From Dehalococcoidia bacterium (GTDB lineage: Bacteria; Chloroflexota; Dehalococcoidia; Lucifugimonadales; Lucifugimonadaceae), in assembly GCA_022451965.1 (NCBI GenBank), contig JAKUNJ010000006.1, positions 82,893-146,892 on the forward strand: a stretch of DNA of 64,000 nucleotides, given 5' to 3'. The notes beneath the pieces are model-generated. The model was not told the DNA's origin and did no database searches. It was given only the letters and a program-made list of their open reading frames with translations. This document shows positions 35,849 through 44,829 of this stretch, one piece after another (position 1 is the first letter of the stretch; each line of letters starts with the position of its first letter). The position numbers were made by a program, and so were the translations under genes.

Positions 35849-36725
35849 TTCTAATGATGATTATAATAGAAAAAGAAATCATCCAAACTATTGTAGCTAG
35901 AGTCAAATGTAAAGTTCTTGACCAAATGCTAAATTCTGATATCGGAATTGAGGCCCCGATTAACATCTGAAGTATTCCGCTAGCTAATAATAATACGCCT
36001 AGCTTGCCAATAGATGTATTGTAATAATCCTTAATCAAGTAATAAGTTAGTCTAAGAATGTATAGGACTGAAGCCAAAGAGATAATTCTATGTGTCATAT
36101 GAATCCATTGATTTGTATACTTAGGGATAATGTATTCGCTACATAATGGCCATTTATAGCATACAGTACCTGCTCCTTGCCAGACTGCATAAGCTCCTGA
36201 AAGCAAGGAAGCAATAGCCAACAATGCAGTTATTGCAGCCATTGTTTTTATCTTGTTATCGATATTAATACTAGATCTAATATTTTCTATCACAAAAGCT
36301 GCCACCATCAATGCTGCTACTGTTTGAGCTCCTGCAAGATGAACAGTTCTTATAGCTGGGTCTAATTCTGACAACACCACAACTCCACCTATTCCACCTA
36401 CTATGATTATCAATATTAATGATGAGATATAAATTTTTACCGTTAGGTTATATTTCCTATATACATAATAAGATAAAAATACCAGTGCAATTGAAACTAA
36501 TCCAAAAAGCGTGCCCGATGTTCTGTGGCTCCATTCTATTACGGCATGAATATCATTGAATGGAGGGACCCAGGATCCAAAACAAGTAGGCCAGTCAGGG
36601 CATCCATCACCTGATCCACTTACCCGAGTATAAGCACCACATGTTGGTTGGAAAAATGAAAAAAATATTCCAAGTGCTGAAAACAGTAATAAAAACTTTT
36701 TTTTAGTAATATTTTTTTGTGTCAT
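35817..36725 (-). CDS. ctaA: Haem A synthase
   Basis: Oxidises the haem O methyl group to formyl. 302 residues in eight helices arranged as two similar halves. The conserved Cys pair CPDWPTC follows RVSGSGDG, and a second pair VCYKWPLC lies in the other half, as in Bacillus-type CtaA. Histidine ligands are in EWSHRTSG, RTVHLAG, HMTHRIIS and SRTLHLT. Upstream of ctaB with a long overlap. The pair implies an aerobic respiratory chain. Confidence 0.94.
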   Translation of the reverse strand: MTQKNITKKKFLLLFSALGIFFSFFQPTCGAYTRVSGSGDGCPDWPTCFGSWVPPFNDIHAVIEWSHRTSGTLFGLVSIALVFLSYYVYRKYNLTVKIYISSLILIIIVGGIGGVVVLSELDPAIRTVHLAGAQTVAALMVAAFVIENIRSSINIDNKIKTMAAITALLAIASLLSGAYAVWQGAGTVCYKWPLCSEYIIPKYTNQWIHMTHRIISLASVLYILRLTYYLIKDYYNTSIGKLGVLLLASGILQMLIGASIPISEFSIWSRTLHLTLATIVWMISFSIIIIIRNGKSKTHKTI

Positions 36726-36799
36726 ACTTTAATTAGACTAAATTAAATAAAATTAATATATATTTAAACTCCTAAATCAAAGTTAATTAGGAAAAAATT

Positions 36800-37831
36800 A
36801 TGCCAATTTTGGGAATAGAAACATCTTGTGATGAAACTGCCTGCGGGATAGTTGACTCAGACGGTCACATATTAGCTAACGTTGTTGCATCACAAATAGA
36901 AACACACGCTCCTTATGGAGGAATAATACCTGAACTAGCTTCAAGGGCACACATAGTCAATATTCATAAAGTTGTTGATCAAGCAATTAGTGAATCTAAT
37001 GTAAAATTAAGTGATTTAGAAGCAATTGCAGTAACAAATGGTCCTGGATTAGCTGGGTCATTATTAGTGGGTTTAAATTTTGCTAAAGGTTTATCAGCTT
37101 CACTTGGGATTCCACTTTTAGGAGTTAATCATCTTGAAGGGCATGTAAGTGCTTGCTTTATTGAGGACGAAAAATTTAATTTCTCAAAAAATGATATTTT
37201 CCCTTCAATATCTCTCATTATATCTGGAGGTCATACTGAACTTGTCCTGATGAAAGAATATGATTCTTTTGCTATGTTAGGTCAAACCAGAGATGATGCA
37301 GTTGGAGAAGCTTTTGATAAAGTTTCAAGAATTTTGGGATTAGGATATCCTGGAGGCCCTATAATAGAAAATTGGGCAAAGAGATCTATGAAAAAAAATT
37401 ATAAATTACCTAGATCTTGGCTTAAAGATGATAGCGAATTTAGTTTTAGTGGATTAAAAACAGCAACAAAAAATCTTGCATATGAAAAAATTTATAGGAA
37501 TAATTTATCTCAGGATCAAATTGCTTTGGAAATTTCAGAGATATCAAATGCATTTCAGGAATCCGTTCTTGATGTACTTCTAAATAAATCTATATCAATT
37601 GCAAAAAAATATGATTGTAAAAATATTTTAGTATCAGGTGGAGTTGCCGCTAATGGATACTTGAGATCTAATTTTGAAAAAAATAATGACATAAATGCAA
37701 TTTTTCCTGAAAGAAAATATTGCACTGATAATGGAATAATGATTGCATGTAGAGGTCTTATAGATTTTATGAATAAATCTTTTAGTAATCCTGAGTCAAT
37801 AAAAATAAATCCCCAGCTAAATATTAAATAG
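36800..37831 (+). CDS. tsaD: tRNA threonylcarbamoyladenosine transferase TsaD
   Basis: Transfers threonylcarbamoyl to A37 of ANN-decoding tRNAs. 343 residues in an ASKHA fold. LGIETSCDETACG is at the N-terminus, the metal-binding His pair is in NHLEGHV (about residue 113), and SGGHTELVL, GYPGGP and VSGGVAANGYLR follow. AGGA precedes the ATG. It diverges from ctaA. Confidence 0.96.
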   Translation: MPILGIETSCDETACGIVDSDGHILANVVASQIETHAPYGGIIPELASRAHIVNIHKVVDQAISESNVKLSDLEAIAVTNGPGLAGSLLVGLNFAKGLSASLGIPLLGVNHLEGHVSACFIEDEKFNFSKNDIFPSISLIISGGHTELVLMKEYDSFAMLGQTRDDAVGEAFDKVSRILGLGYPGGPIIENWAKRSMKKNYKLPRSWLKDDSEFSFSGLKTATKNLAYEKIYRNNLSQDQIALEISEISNAFQESVLDVLLNKSISIAKKYDCKNILVSGGVAANGYLRSNFEKNNDINAIFPERKYCTDNGIMIACRGLIDFMNKSFSNPESIKINPQLNIK

Positions 37832-37834
37832 TAA

Positions 37835-38260
37835 CTAAGTTCTATGTAATTTTTCCAGTAGTAAATTCTTAAACTTATTTACTGAATATTTTTTTTGAGA
37901 GGGAAATTCCAAATATAAATCTAACCTAGAAGTTTTGATTATTAGTTTTAAGTAATTACTGAAAATAAAATAGCTCAGCAAATAAACTGTACCTCCTAAC
38001 AGAGATAGGACACATAAAATATTACTCAATAATGTGTTTTCTAAAAAATACCACGAAATCACAAACAAAATGAAACCCAACATAGCCCAAATTAAGTTTT
38101 TATATTGACCTTCCAATTTTTCTATTGAGATACTTACAATTTTTGTAATAAGTATTTCAATATTTTCTGAATCATCATTTTTGTATCTGAGGAAGTCTCC
38201 ATGAATGTAGAGGTTTTTATTACCCAGTCTCAAAAAATTTTGATTCTTATTCTCCTTCAT
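37835..38260 (-). CDS. Uncharacterised membrane protein with two helices
   Basis: 141 residues, no family recognised. A polar N-terminal part of about 55 residues (YIHGDFLRYKNDD, then ITKIVSISIEK) is followed by two hydrophobic helices (about 58-76 and 80-100) and a basic C-terminal part with alternating hydrophobic residues (LKLIIKTSRLDLYLEF). The halves around the helices resemble a beta-rich domain split by a hairpin, as in some bacterial PH-like membrane proteins, but this is only an impression. Overlaps the upstream aldolase gene by 14 bp. Confidence 0.6.
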   Translation of the reverse strand: MKENKNQNFLRLGNKNLYIHGDFLRYKNDDSENIEILITKIVSISIEKLEGQYKNLIWAMLGFILFVISWYFLENTLLSNILCVLSLLGGTVYLLSYFIFSNYLKLIIKTSRLDLYLEFPSQKKYSVNKFKNLLLEKLHRT

Positions 38261-38978
38261 CTATGAATGCTCTTCCATTTACTAACATAAGATCTCTTAT
38301 TGAAAGGACTCTTTGTATGTCATCTGCAACAAGCTTATTTCTTCCTCTTGCTGTGTCATTAATATCAGATGTTATCTTAACTCTTTTTGGATTATCGGGA
38401 TCTCCTGGAATTCCCATTGAAGCTGCAAGATCATTTGGTCCTCCTGTTATTCCAGATAATCCTTCAACGCTCAATATTTCATTTATGTTTTCCCAAGCAG
38501 GCACAGATTCCATCTGAGCAATAACAAGCATATTTTCATTAGACCATTTTGCAAAATCTAATTTACTTCCGTATTCTGATAATTTTCCATCATCATTAAA
38601 TTCAGTACCCCTTCCACCGCCCCAGGACCTTTTACCATGAGGAGGGAAAAGACAAGCATCTGCAAAATCTTGAGCTTCTTTTTTAGTTTCAACATGAGGA
38701 CCTACTATACCTTGAATTCCTCTATCTAAGAAAAGGTTGATCCAATATGAACTTTTATCGGGGACTCTAGCTGTTACACTCATTCCAAATCCATTTGCTA
38801 CTCTACAAATATCATCAACTGCTTCAGGTGAAAAGCTTCCATGTTCAGCATCACAATGTATGGCATCAAATCCAACATGATAAGCAAATTCTACAAGAGG
38901 TAGCGATGGAAACTGTAATTCAAAAACATTAGCCTTTTTACCTTTTTTAATCTTCTTAATTATTGTATTTTCAATCAT
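38247..38978 (-). CDS. HpcH/HpaI family class II aldolase
   Basis: A TIM-barrel pyruvate-type aldolase or citrate-lyase-like protein, 243 residues. The family blocks are FDAIHCDAEHGSFS, ARVPDKSSYW, QGIVGPHVETKKEA, IAQMESVPAWENI (metal-binding Glu) and ITGGPNDLAASMG (Asp and the loop). Members cleave 2-keto-3-deoxy sugar acids or 4-hydroxy-2-ketoacids. The upstream enolase-superfamily dehydratase could supply such a 2-keto-3-deoxy acid, making a two-step sugar-acid route plausible. AGGGGG precedes the ATG. Confidence 0.85.
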   Translation of the reverse strand: MIENTIIKKIKKGKKANVFELQFPSLPLVEFAYHVGFDAIHCDAEHGSFSPEAVDDICRVANGFGMSVTARVPDKSSYWINLFLDRGIQGIVGPHVETKKEAQDFADACLFPPHGKRSWGGGRGTEFNDDGKLSEYGSKLDFAKWSNENMLVIAQMESVPAWENINEILSVEGLSGITGGPNDLAASMGIPGDPDNPKRVKITSDINDTARGRNKLVADDIQRVLSIRDLMLVNGRAFIDEGE

Positions 38979-38987
38979 AATTTCCCC

Positions 38988-40145
38988 CTAAATTGTCTTA
39001 ATTGCTCCACCTTTTGCATCTGTTGATTTGAAAGGTGGGTGTTTTTTTATTTCTTTTTCATTCAATTCTAATCCAAGACCAGGCTTATCTGAAAGTCTTA
39101 TAAATCCATTTTTTTGTCTTGGAAAGCCTTTAAAGACCTTAAAGTAATGAGGAGAATAAAATTCAGCATGATATTCCATTATTTCAAAATTTGGTATTGA
39201 TTTACTTAAATGCATTTCTGCCACTGCACCAACAGGCGAACATGTATTATGTGGAGCAATGGTTATATGTTTTGCCTCAGCTATTATAGAAATTTTTTTT
39301 AGTTCTGTTATACCACCAGCATTTGCTATATCGGGTTGAAGAACATCAGCAGCATTCATTTCTACTATTGATGCAAAAGGAAATTTTGTGTAAAGCCTTT
39401 CTCCTGTAGCAATTGAAATATTAGTATGTTTTCTTAATTCCACCAGCTCATCTATTCTTTCTTCAGATACAGGTTCTTCAAAAAAAAGAGGATTATATTT
39501 TTGGATCATATTTGAAATTTTAACTGCATTCATTATATTAAATTTTGCATGTCCTTCAATTAATATTTCCACAAACTCACCTACAGCATCTCTAACTTTA
39601 GAAATTCTTTTCTCAGAAAGATCAAATTCTTCTTTTGATAGTCTATAAAAATTTTTTTGACCAAAGGGATCAAACTTTAATGCTTTATATCCCATTGAAA
39701 CTACTTTTTTTGCCTCTTTATAATTTTGATCAGGAGTACCTGGATTTGTGTACCATCCATTTGCATAGACCATTATTTTTTCTCTTAATGATCCTCCTAA
39801 TAAAGTATAAATTGGCTTTTGTAGAAATTTTCCCTTTATATCCCATAGTGCTATATCAATCCCAGATATAGCAGTAGACGAGATCCTTCCTCCTCTTTGC
39901 ATAGAATTGTTATACATAGATAACCATAATTTTTCAGATTCTAAGGCATCATTATCAATCAAATACTTATCGAATAGATATTTGATTTCATCAATAATTC
40001 TTTCATCATCACCTAGTGAACTAGCATCACCTATTCCAAAAATATTAGGATCATCAGTCTTGATTATTGGTATAAGCCAGTTCCGAGAAGCATTATGATG
40101 CTTTGCAGAAAATCTTCTAAATTCCAAACTTGTAATTTTTATCAT
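38988..40145 (-). CDS. Enolase superfamily (mandelate racemase/sugar acid dehydratase-like)
   Basis: 385 residues with a capping domain and a barrel domain. The region ALKFDPFG holds the position of the second-strand base. Metal ligands fall in ILIEGHAKFN, FFEEPVSEE and IATGERLYTKF. PDIANAGG and APHNTCSPVG complete the site, with the His of APHN as candidate acid-base residue. The C-terminus KPGLGLELNEK is typical of sugar acid dehydratases such as galactonate dehydratase. The exact sugar acid is unknown. It probably works with the HpcH/HpaI aldolase 9 bp downstream. Confidence 0.85.
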   Translation of the reverse strand: MIKITSLEFRRFSAKHHNASRNWLIPIIKTDDPNIFGIGDASSLGDDERIIDEIKYLFDKYLIDNDALESEKLWLSMYNNSMQRGGRISSTAISGIDIALWDIKGKFLQKPIYTLLGGSLREKIMVYANGWYTNPGTPDQNYKEAKKVVSMGYKALKFDPFGQKNFYRLSKEEFDLSEKRISKVRDAVGEFVEILIEGHAKFNIMNAVKISNMIQKYNPLFFEEPVSEERIDELVELRKHTNISIATGERLYTKFPFASIVEMNAADVLQPDIANAGGITELKKISIIAEAKHITIAPHNTCSPVGAVAEMHLSKSIPNFEIMEYHAEFYSPHYFKVFKGFPRQKNGFIRLSDKPGLGLELNEKEIKKHPPFKSTDAKGGAIKTI

Positions 40146-40187
40146 TTTAAGGGGCTACTAATGCTATAAATTAAAGTCAATATTTGC

Positions 40188-40214
40188 TTGACAATAATTG
40201 TTATTATATATACT
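40188..40214 (+). promoter_or_regulatory. Promoter of the peptide ABC importer
   Basis: A consensus TTGACA (40188-40193) is followed by TATACT (40209-40214) with a short 15-bp spacer; TACTCT at 17 bp is an alternative. The start site would be near 40220, giving a 5' leader of about 155 bases. Confidence 0.6.
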
Positions 40215-40219
40215 CTACG

Positions 40220-40276
40220 ATGAACCTGCAGATTTATCTGTTGTGGTTTGAAATTTTAATTTTTTTGGAAATATGA
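40220..40276 (+). CDS. Possible leader ORF 1 (MNLQIYLLWFEILIFLEI)
   Basis: An 18-codon hydrophobic ORF whose ATG lies 5 bp after the -10 box, so at or next to the expected transcription start. Its TGA overlaps the ATG of a second short ORF. It may be a leaderless upstream ORF controlling the binding-protein gene, but in AT-rich DNA it could be chance. Confidence 0.3.
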   Translation: MNLQIYLLWFEILIFLEI

Positions 40277-40320
40277 ATTTTGAAAAAAATTATATACAAA
40301 TCATACTATTAATTCTGTAA
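40273..40320 (+). CDS. Possible leader ORF 2 (MNFEKNYIQIILLIL)
   Basis: A 15-codon ORF overlapping leader ORF 1 by ATGA and rich in Ile and Leu. It ends 15 bases before the hairpin at 40335-40356. Coupling to ORF 1 is possible. Real translation is unproven. Confidence 0.25.
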   Translation: MNFEKNYIQIILLIL

Positions 40321-40334
40321 AGTAAAATAAACAA

Positions 40335-40356
40335 ATCCACTGGCAATCTGGTGGAT
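40335..40356 (+). promoter_or_regulatory. Hairpin in the 5' leader before the binding-protein gene
   Basis: ATCCAC and GTGGAT form a perfect 6-bp stem around 10 bases, ending 7 bases before the Shine-Dalgarno (GGAGG, 40365-40370). It is more GC-rich than its surroundings and could protect the mRNA 5' region or influence initiation. No T run follows, so it is not a terminator. Confidence 0.45.
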
Positions 40357-40376
40357 AAGTGTTCGGAGGAAATTTT

Positions 40377-42428
40377 ATGAGTATTAATATACTACGTAAA
40401 TCCAGTATGCTTGCAAGTTTGCTTGTTGTGTCAATGCTTATGGTATTTGTTGTAGCCTGTGGAAGTGATGATTCATCTTCTTCTGCTGCTCCAGCTGCAC
40501 CTGCCGCACCTGCCGCACCTGCTGCTGCTGCAAAAGCTGCTGCCCCTGAAGCACCTAAGGCTGCTGCACCTGCTAAAAAAGCGGATGTTGCTACTAAAGC
40601 TGCAAGTGCTTCTTCATCTTCGACTTCAGCTCCAAGCGGTCCTAGTGGGAAATTAGTAAGAGCTCACCACGAGGTAGAACCAGTTTTTGGTACACCTTGG
40701 TCAGGTCCTTACAGATGGTCTGCTGCTGATTTGGTTGGAATCGGAGAACACCTTTTCTATTTTGATAAAGGTAACGCAATGACTCCTCAAATGGCAAAGT
40801 CATGGTCAATTGATCCTGCAGGAACTAAAGTCACTATTGAACTTAACGAGGGAATGAAGTGGCAATCTCCAAAAGGATATGAAGATGTTGACTTCGGATT
40901 TGTTACAGCAGAGGATAGAGTAAGATGGTTTAATACAGTTAACGGTACTGTAAACCCTGATAGCTCATACCCAGATTCTGGTGATATTGGAGCTATTTTT
41001 ACAAAAGCCGAAGTTGTTGATGACTTAACTTTTGAAGTTGGATTGGTAAGTCCAGTATTTTTCTGTTTACCTTTATCTGAATTCGGTTGTTTAGGTGCAG
41101 CTCCTGTACAAGGTGCTGTTCATCACGTAGACATGATGGGAGCTGATTGGGCTTCTAAGCATGCTGTAATGACTGGACCATATAAACATGGTGAATGTAC
41201 TGCAGGAGACAGATGTTCTGTTTTTGCTGTAGAAGATCACTGGAGAGCTTCTCCAAATGTAGCTGAAATTGAGGTAATACAGGTTCCTGAATCTCAAACT
41301 CAAGTAGCTATGTTAAATAGTGGTGAAGTTGATATGGCTGTAGTAGATTATAAACTACTTGCCGATGTTGTTTCTGGATCTTCTGATCTAAGATTCCTAG
41401 AGACTATGCCAGGTGGATATGTTGGACAATCTATCATATTCCCAGGAAACCTTTGGGAAGAGACACACGCAAGAACTGGTGAGGCACTAAACCCATGGGA
41501 TGCTCCACCATATGCTGAAGATTATGCATGGATTGGTGATCCTTGGCAAGATGATTCATACCACGAAGGTGGAACAGATTCTTCTGTCGTGAAGTATACA
41601 GATACTAACAACCCTGCTGGTATGACTGACATGGAACAAGCAAGACTAGTTAGACTTGCTCTTTCAACTGCTCTTGATAGAAACGGTATTAATGATTCCT
41701 TACTTAATGGAATTGGTACACCTATCTATTCAGAGTATATGGGACCTGAATATCCAGGATGGGATCCAGATAGAGACACTGGTGTTTGGGATGCTACTGG
41801 TAATAAAATCAGTGAAACAGGTGGAGTAATATACGAGCTTCCTGATGGAGACATCGAAGCTGCTGGTGCATTACTTGACCAAGCTGGTTACCCTCTAGTA
41901 GACGGCAAGAGAGATATTAACGGTCTAGTTCTTCAAGCATATGCAGCTGAAGCAGGTCCTGTAGGACTTGAGGTAGCTGATACAGTTATGAGTGACTGGG
42001 CAAGACTAGGAATAGAAATCTCTGGTCTAGTAGAAGACTATGGTGGAGTTATTTCACCTAGAATGAAGAGAAGAGAACAGTACCTTCCTGTATTGAAGAA
42101 CTGTGATGTTCACTCAAATGTTTGGCCACAAGACTGGCCAATTCCACCAGTTGATTCTTCAAGAACTCGACCTTCATGGGGTTGTGGTTTTGAATCTAAA
42201 GCTGGTGCAAAAAACGTAGCTGATGTCCTTATGGAAAAAGATGCTGAAAAGAGAAAAGAAATGCACATAGATATTGTTGACTATAGTATGTACTGGTTGC
42301 AATACGCTGGTGTTTACCAAGTACCTAAAGGTATTGTAGTAAATGACAGAATTAAGTCATGGAATGCTCCTCAACAGCACTATGCTAACGTTTCTAATAA
42401 CCCAGAGTTAATAGTTCTAAACGACTAA
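40377..42428 (+). CDS. Peptide/nickel-type ABC importer, substrate-binding lipoprotein
   Basis: A solute-binding protein of family 5 (about 683 residues) anchored as a lipoprotein. The signal peptide ends MVFVVACG with Cys28 as the lipid site. Residues 33-85 are a Ser/Ala/Pro/Lys-rich linker with AAP repeats. The mature domain starts near KLVRAHHEVEP and contains ALSTALDRNGINDSLL, typical of the family. It is Trp/Asp/Gly-rich and less AT-rich than its neighbours, consistent with high expression. ATG 40377 follows a strong GGAGG. A GTG 18 bp earlier is not the start. A terminator follows before the permeases. Confidence 0.9.
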   Translation: MSINILRKSSMLASLLVVSMLMVFVVACGSDDSSSSAAPAAPAAPAAPAAAAKAAAPEAPKAAAPAKKADVATKAASASSSSTSAPSGPSGKLVRAHHEVEPVFGTPWSGPYRWSAADLVGIGEHLFYFDKGNAMTPQMAKSWSIDPAGTKVTIELNEGMKWQSPKGYEDVDFGFVTAEDRVRWFNTVNGTVNPDSSYPDSGDIGAIFTKAEVVDDLTFEVGLVSPVFFCLPLSEFGCLGAAPVQGAVHHVDMMGADWASKHAVMTGPYKHGECTAGDRCSVFAVEDHWRASPNVAEIEVIQVPESQTQVAMLNSGEVDMAVVDYKLLADVVSGSSDLRFLETMPGGYVGQSIIFPGNLWEETHARTGEALNPWDAPPYAEDYAWIGDPWQDDSYHEGGTDSSVVKYTDTNNPAGMTDMEQARLVRLALSTALDRNGINDSLLNGIGTPIYSEYMGPEYPGWDPDRDTGVWDATGNKISETGGVIYELPDGDIEAAGALLDQAGYPLVDGKRDINGLVLQAYAAEAGPVGLEVADTVMSDWARLGIEISGLVEDYGGVISPRMKRREQYLPVLKNCDVHSNVWPQDWPIPPVDSSRTRPSWGCGFESKAGAKNVADVLMEKDAEKRKEMHIDIVDYSMYWLQYAGVYQVPKGIVVNDRIKSWNAPQQHYANVSNNPELIVLND

Positions 42429-42464
42429 TAATTCTGCTAAATTGATAAAATTGTCAATTTGTTG

Positions 42465-42505
42465 AAAAAAGTGGGAAGAATGCTTTATTTCTTCCCACTT
42501 TTTTT
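42465..42505 (+). terminator. Intrinsic terminator after the binding-protein gene
   Basis: GTGGGAAGAA (42471-42480) pairs perfectly with TTCTTCCCAC (42489-42498), extended by A/T pairs, followed by seven T. It lies 37 bases after the stop and 58 before dppB, so it should make the binding protein more abundant than the permeases. Confidence 0.88.
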
Positions 42506-42562
42506 GTAGCATCAGAACAATAAAGTTAACGAACAAAAAATATATATTTAAGAGAGATTGTA

Positions 42563-43516
42563 ATGCTTCGATTTTTACTTGGTAGATTTTTCTCCTCTAT
42601 CCTTTCAATTATAGGTGCAACTTTTGCTGTATTTACCTTAACTAATTTTCATAATGATCCAAGATTATTATTTGTACCTGATAGTGGAAATGGAATTACA
42701 CAAGAACAATGGGACAAACTTGGTGAACGTCTTGGAATGAATAAGCCATTTCATGAAAGATATTTAGATTGGATTGGTAGAACTGCACGAGGAGATCTTG
42801 GTATTTCATTAGCTAGGCAAATGGCTGTAACTGATATCGTTCTTGCTAAAATTCCTGCCACTCTAGAACTTGCGTTAGGAGGTTGGATTTTTGCTATTTT
42901 CCTGGGTATTCCCACCGGTGTGGTGGCAGCTGTTTTTAGAGGAAGTTTTTGGGACTATGTTGCAAGAGGGGCTGCACTGATAGGTCAAGCGGCGCCTCCA
43001 TTTGTTACAGGTTTGGTTTTAATTTATATTTTTAATCAATGGCTAACGATTAATGGAGATCCTCTTCTTCCAGCAGGAGGAAGGAAGCCTGAGTTTGATT
43101 ATAAAGATTATATACTTCCGTGTATTGCATTAGGATGGGGTGCGGCAGCGGCCTTGATGAGGCTTACGCGATCTTCAATGCTTGAAATATTAGATTCTGA
43201 ATACATTAGACTAGCAAGAGCCAAAGGTGTAAAATTTAGGACTGTGATATTTAAGCATGCTCTAAGAAATGCTTTGATTGCTCCAGTAACAAGTGCACTT
43301 CTAATCTTTTCTGGCTGGTTAAATGGGGCCCTAGTAGTAGAAATTGTTTTTTCATGGCCAGGAATAGGTTACGATGCTTTATATAGAGCTGTAAATGATA
43401 ATGACTTTCCTCTTCTGCTTGGTACGGTATTTGTATTTATACTAATTTATTTGATATTCGCTACGATAGCTGATATTGCTTACACTATTATTGATCCAAG
43501 AGTTCGATTAAACTAG
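42563..43516 (+). CDS. Peptide/nickel-type ABC importer permease (DppB-like)
   Basis: A 317-residue inner-membrane permease with six helices. GDLGISLARQMAVTDIV follows the first periplasmic loop. The cytoplasmic EAA loop that contacts the ATPase is EYIRLARAKGVKFRTVIFKH (about residue 213). It ends YTIIDPRVRLN as is usual for DppB. AGAGAG precedes the ATG. It pairs with the next permease. ATPase genes are not adjacent. Confidence 0.92.
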   Translation: MLRFLLGRFFSSILSIIGATFAVFTLTNFHNDPRLLFVPDSGNGITQEQWDKLGERLGMNKPFHERYLDWIGRTARGDLGISLARQMAVTDIVLAKIPATLELALGGWIFAIFLGIPTGVVAAVFRGSFWDYVARGAALIGQAAPPFVTGLVLIYIFNQWLTINGDPLLPAGGRKPEFDYKDYILPCIALGWGAAAALMRLTRSSMLEILDSEYIRLARAKGVKFRTVIFKHALRNALIAPVTSALLIFSGWLNGALVVEIVFSWPGIGYDALYRAVNDNDFPLLLGTVFVFILIYLIFATIADIAYTIIDPRVRLN

Positions 43517-43530
43517 AAGGAGTAAACTTA

Positions 43531-44820
43531 ATGACAACTGAGACAAAATCTTCCTCCTTTAATCCTCTAGATATATGGTTTATATTTTGGAGATTCTTGA
43601 GAAGGTACCCTGTATTTCCAAGTATAATTCTTATTGTTCTTATAATTGCTGCAATTATAGGTCCAACTGTTGCTCCATATGAAAGAGATATTGGAGATGT
43701 TAGAGCAAGGCATAATTCGCCTGGAATTGTTGATATTAAATTTCCTACTAAACCAAAAGGTGGAATAGACTTAACTGATTCAAGTATTGCTGCAGGGTCA
43801 ACTTTCGTTGTTTCATATGAATTACCGACTGATAACAGAATGTTTGACATAAATGGTAATGGTTATCTCCAAGATGAAATATCTTGGAATGAAGATACTC
43901 CAAGTGCTCCCGATATATTATTCAATAATGTTGTTCAAGAAGAAGAATTACTAACATTTGAAGTAACGACTAATGAAGATTTATTTGAAGGTCAAAATGA
44001 CATTATATTTTTGGATCTTCAAGTAATAAGAGTAGATACAAAAAGATTAAGTAGTTGGCCTGATGGATATCATCTAATGGGAAATGATCATGTTGGACGA
44101 GATGTTTTCAGTAGACTGCTTCATGGGGCTCAAATATCTATGATGGTTGTAGGTGTTTCTTTACTAGGAGGAATGACTATAGGTGTTGCTCTGGGTCTTA
44201 TCTCTGGATATACAGCAACTAGATATGAACCAAATATTGGATTCGATATGACAATTAAAGGAAAGAAAAAAAGAATTGCAATTTTAAGTCCCTGGCTGAT
44301 TGATGAGGCAATTACTAGATTTGTAGATATTTGGAATGCATTGCCATTTCTAATGGTTGCACTGGTAGTGACTCTAATATTTGGAAGAGGATTAACTGTT
44401 TTGATGGCCGTATTAGCTTTAATTGCTTGGGCAGGTTTCGTAAGGGTTATTAGGGCCCAAACCTTAATTATTCGTGAATTAGATTTTGTAGCAAGTGCCA
44501 AGATAAATGGTGCTACTACATTTAGAATTCTTTATAGACATATTTTACCAGGTGTGTTAAACACAGCTGTTGTTGTCGCTACATTAAATACAAGTGCTCT
44601 TATTTTGGCTGAGTCAGTACTAAGTTTCGTAGGTGCTGGTATACAACCACCTACCCCTGCTTGGGGAGTTATGACAAATGAGGGTAGAGATTATTTAGCT
44701 ATTGCTCCTCATCAAGTTATGGTTCCGGGAGGAGCTATATTTTTTGTAGTTCTTGCTCTAAACTTTCTTGGAGATTGGCTAAGAGATAGATTGGATCCAA
44801 GATTAAGGCAGGTAGACTAA
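43531..44820 (+). CDS. Peptide/nickel-type ABC importer permease (DppC-like) with a large extracytoplasmic insert
   Basis: The second permease, 429 residues against roughly 280-300 in the family. The first helix (about 29-45) is followed by an extra domain of around 90 residues before the conserved HLMGNDHVGRDVFSRLLHGA (about 181). The insert is acidic, beta-rich in appearance, and includes DINGNGYLQDEI (106-117), which resembles a calcium-binding EF-hand or dockerin loop. A smaller basic insert (IKGKKKRIAIL) lies between later helices. The EAA loop is ELDFVASAKINGATTFRILY. GGAG precedes the ATG, 14 bp after dppB. Confidence 0.9.
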   Translation: MTTETKSSSFNPLDIWFIFWRFLRRYPVFPSIILIVLIIAAIIGPTVAPYERDIGDVRARHNSPGIVDIKFPTKPKGGIDLTDSSIAAGSTFVVSYELPTDNRMFDINGNGYLQDEISWNEDTPSAPDILFNNVVQEEELLTFEVTTNEDLFEGQNDIIFLDLQVIRVDTKRLSSWPDGYHLMGNDHVGRDVFSRLLHGAQISMMVVGVSLLGGMTIGVALGLISGYTATRYEPNIGFDMTIKGKKKRIAILSPWLIDEAITRFVDIWNALPFLMVALVVTLIFGRGLTVLMAVLALIAWAGFVRVIRAQTLIIRELDFVASAKINGATTFRILYRHILPGVLNTAVVVATLNTSALILAESVLSFVGAGIQPPTPAWGVMTNEGRDYLAIAPHQVMVPGGAIFFVVLALNFLGDWLRDRLDPRLRQVD

Positions 44821-44829
44821 GGGGTTTTT

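Noticed and set aside
40459..40656. Leu-rich ORF within the binding-protein gene
   Set aside because: A frame shift of the Ala/Pro-rich linker coding sequence; repetitive by construction.
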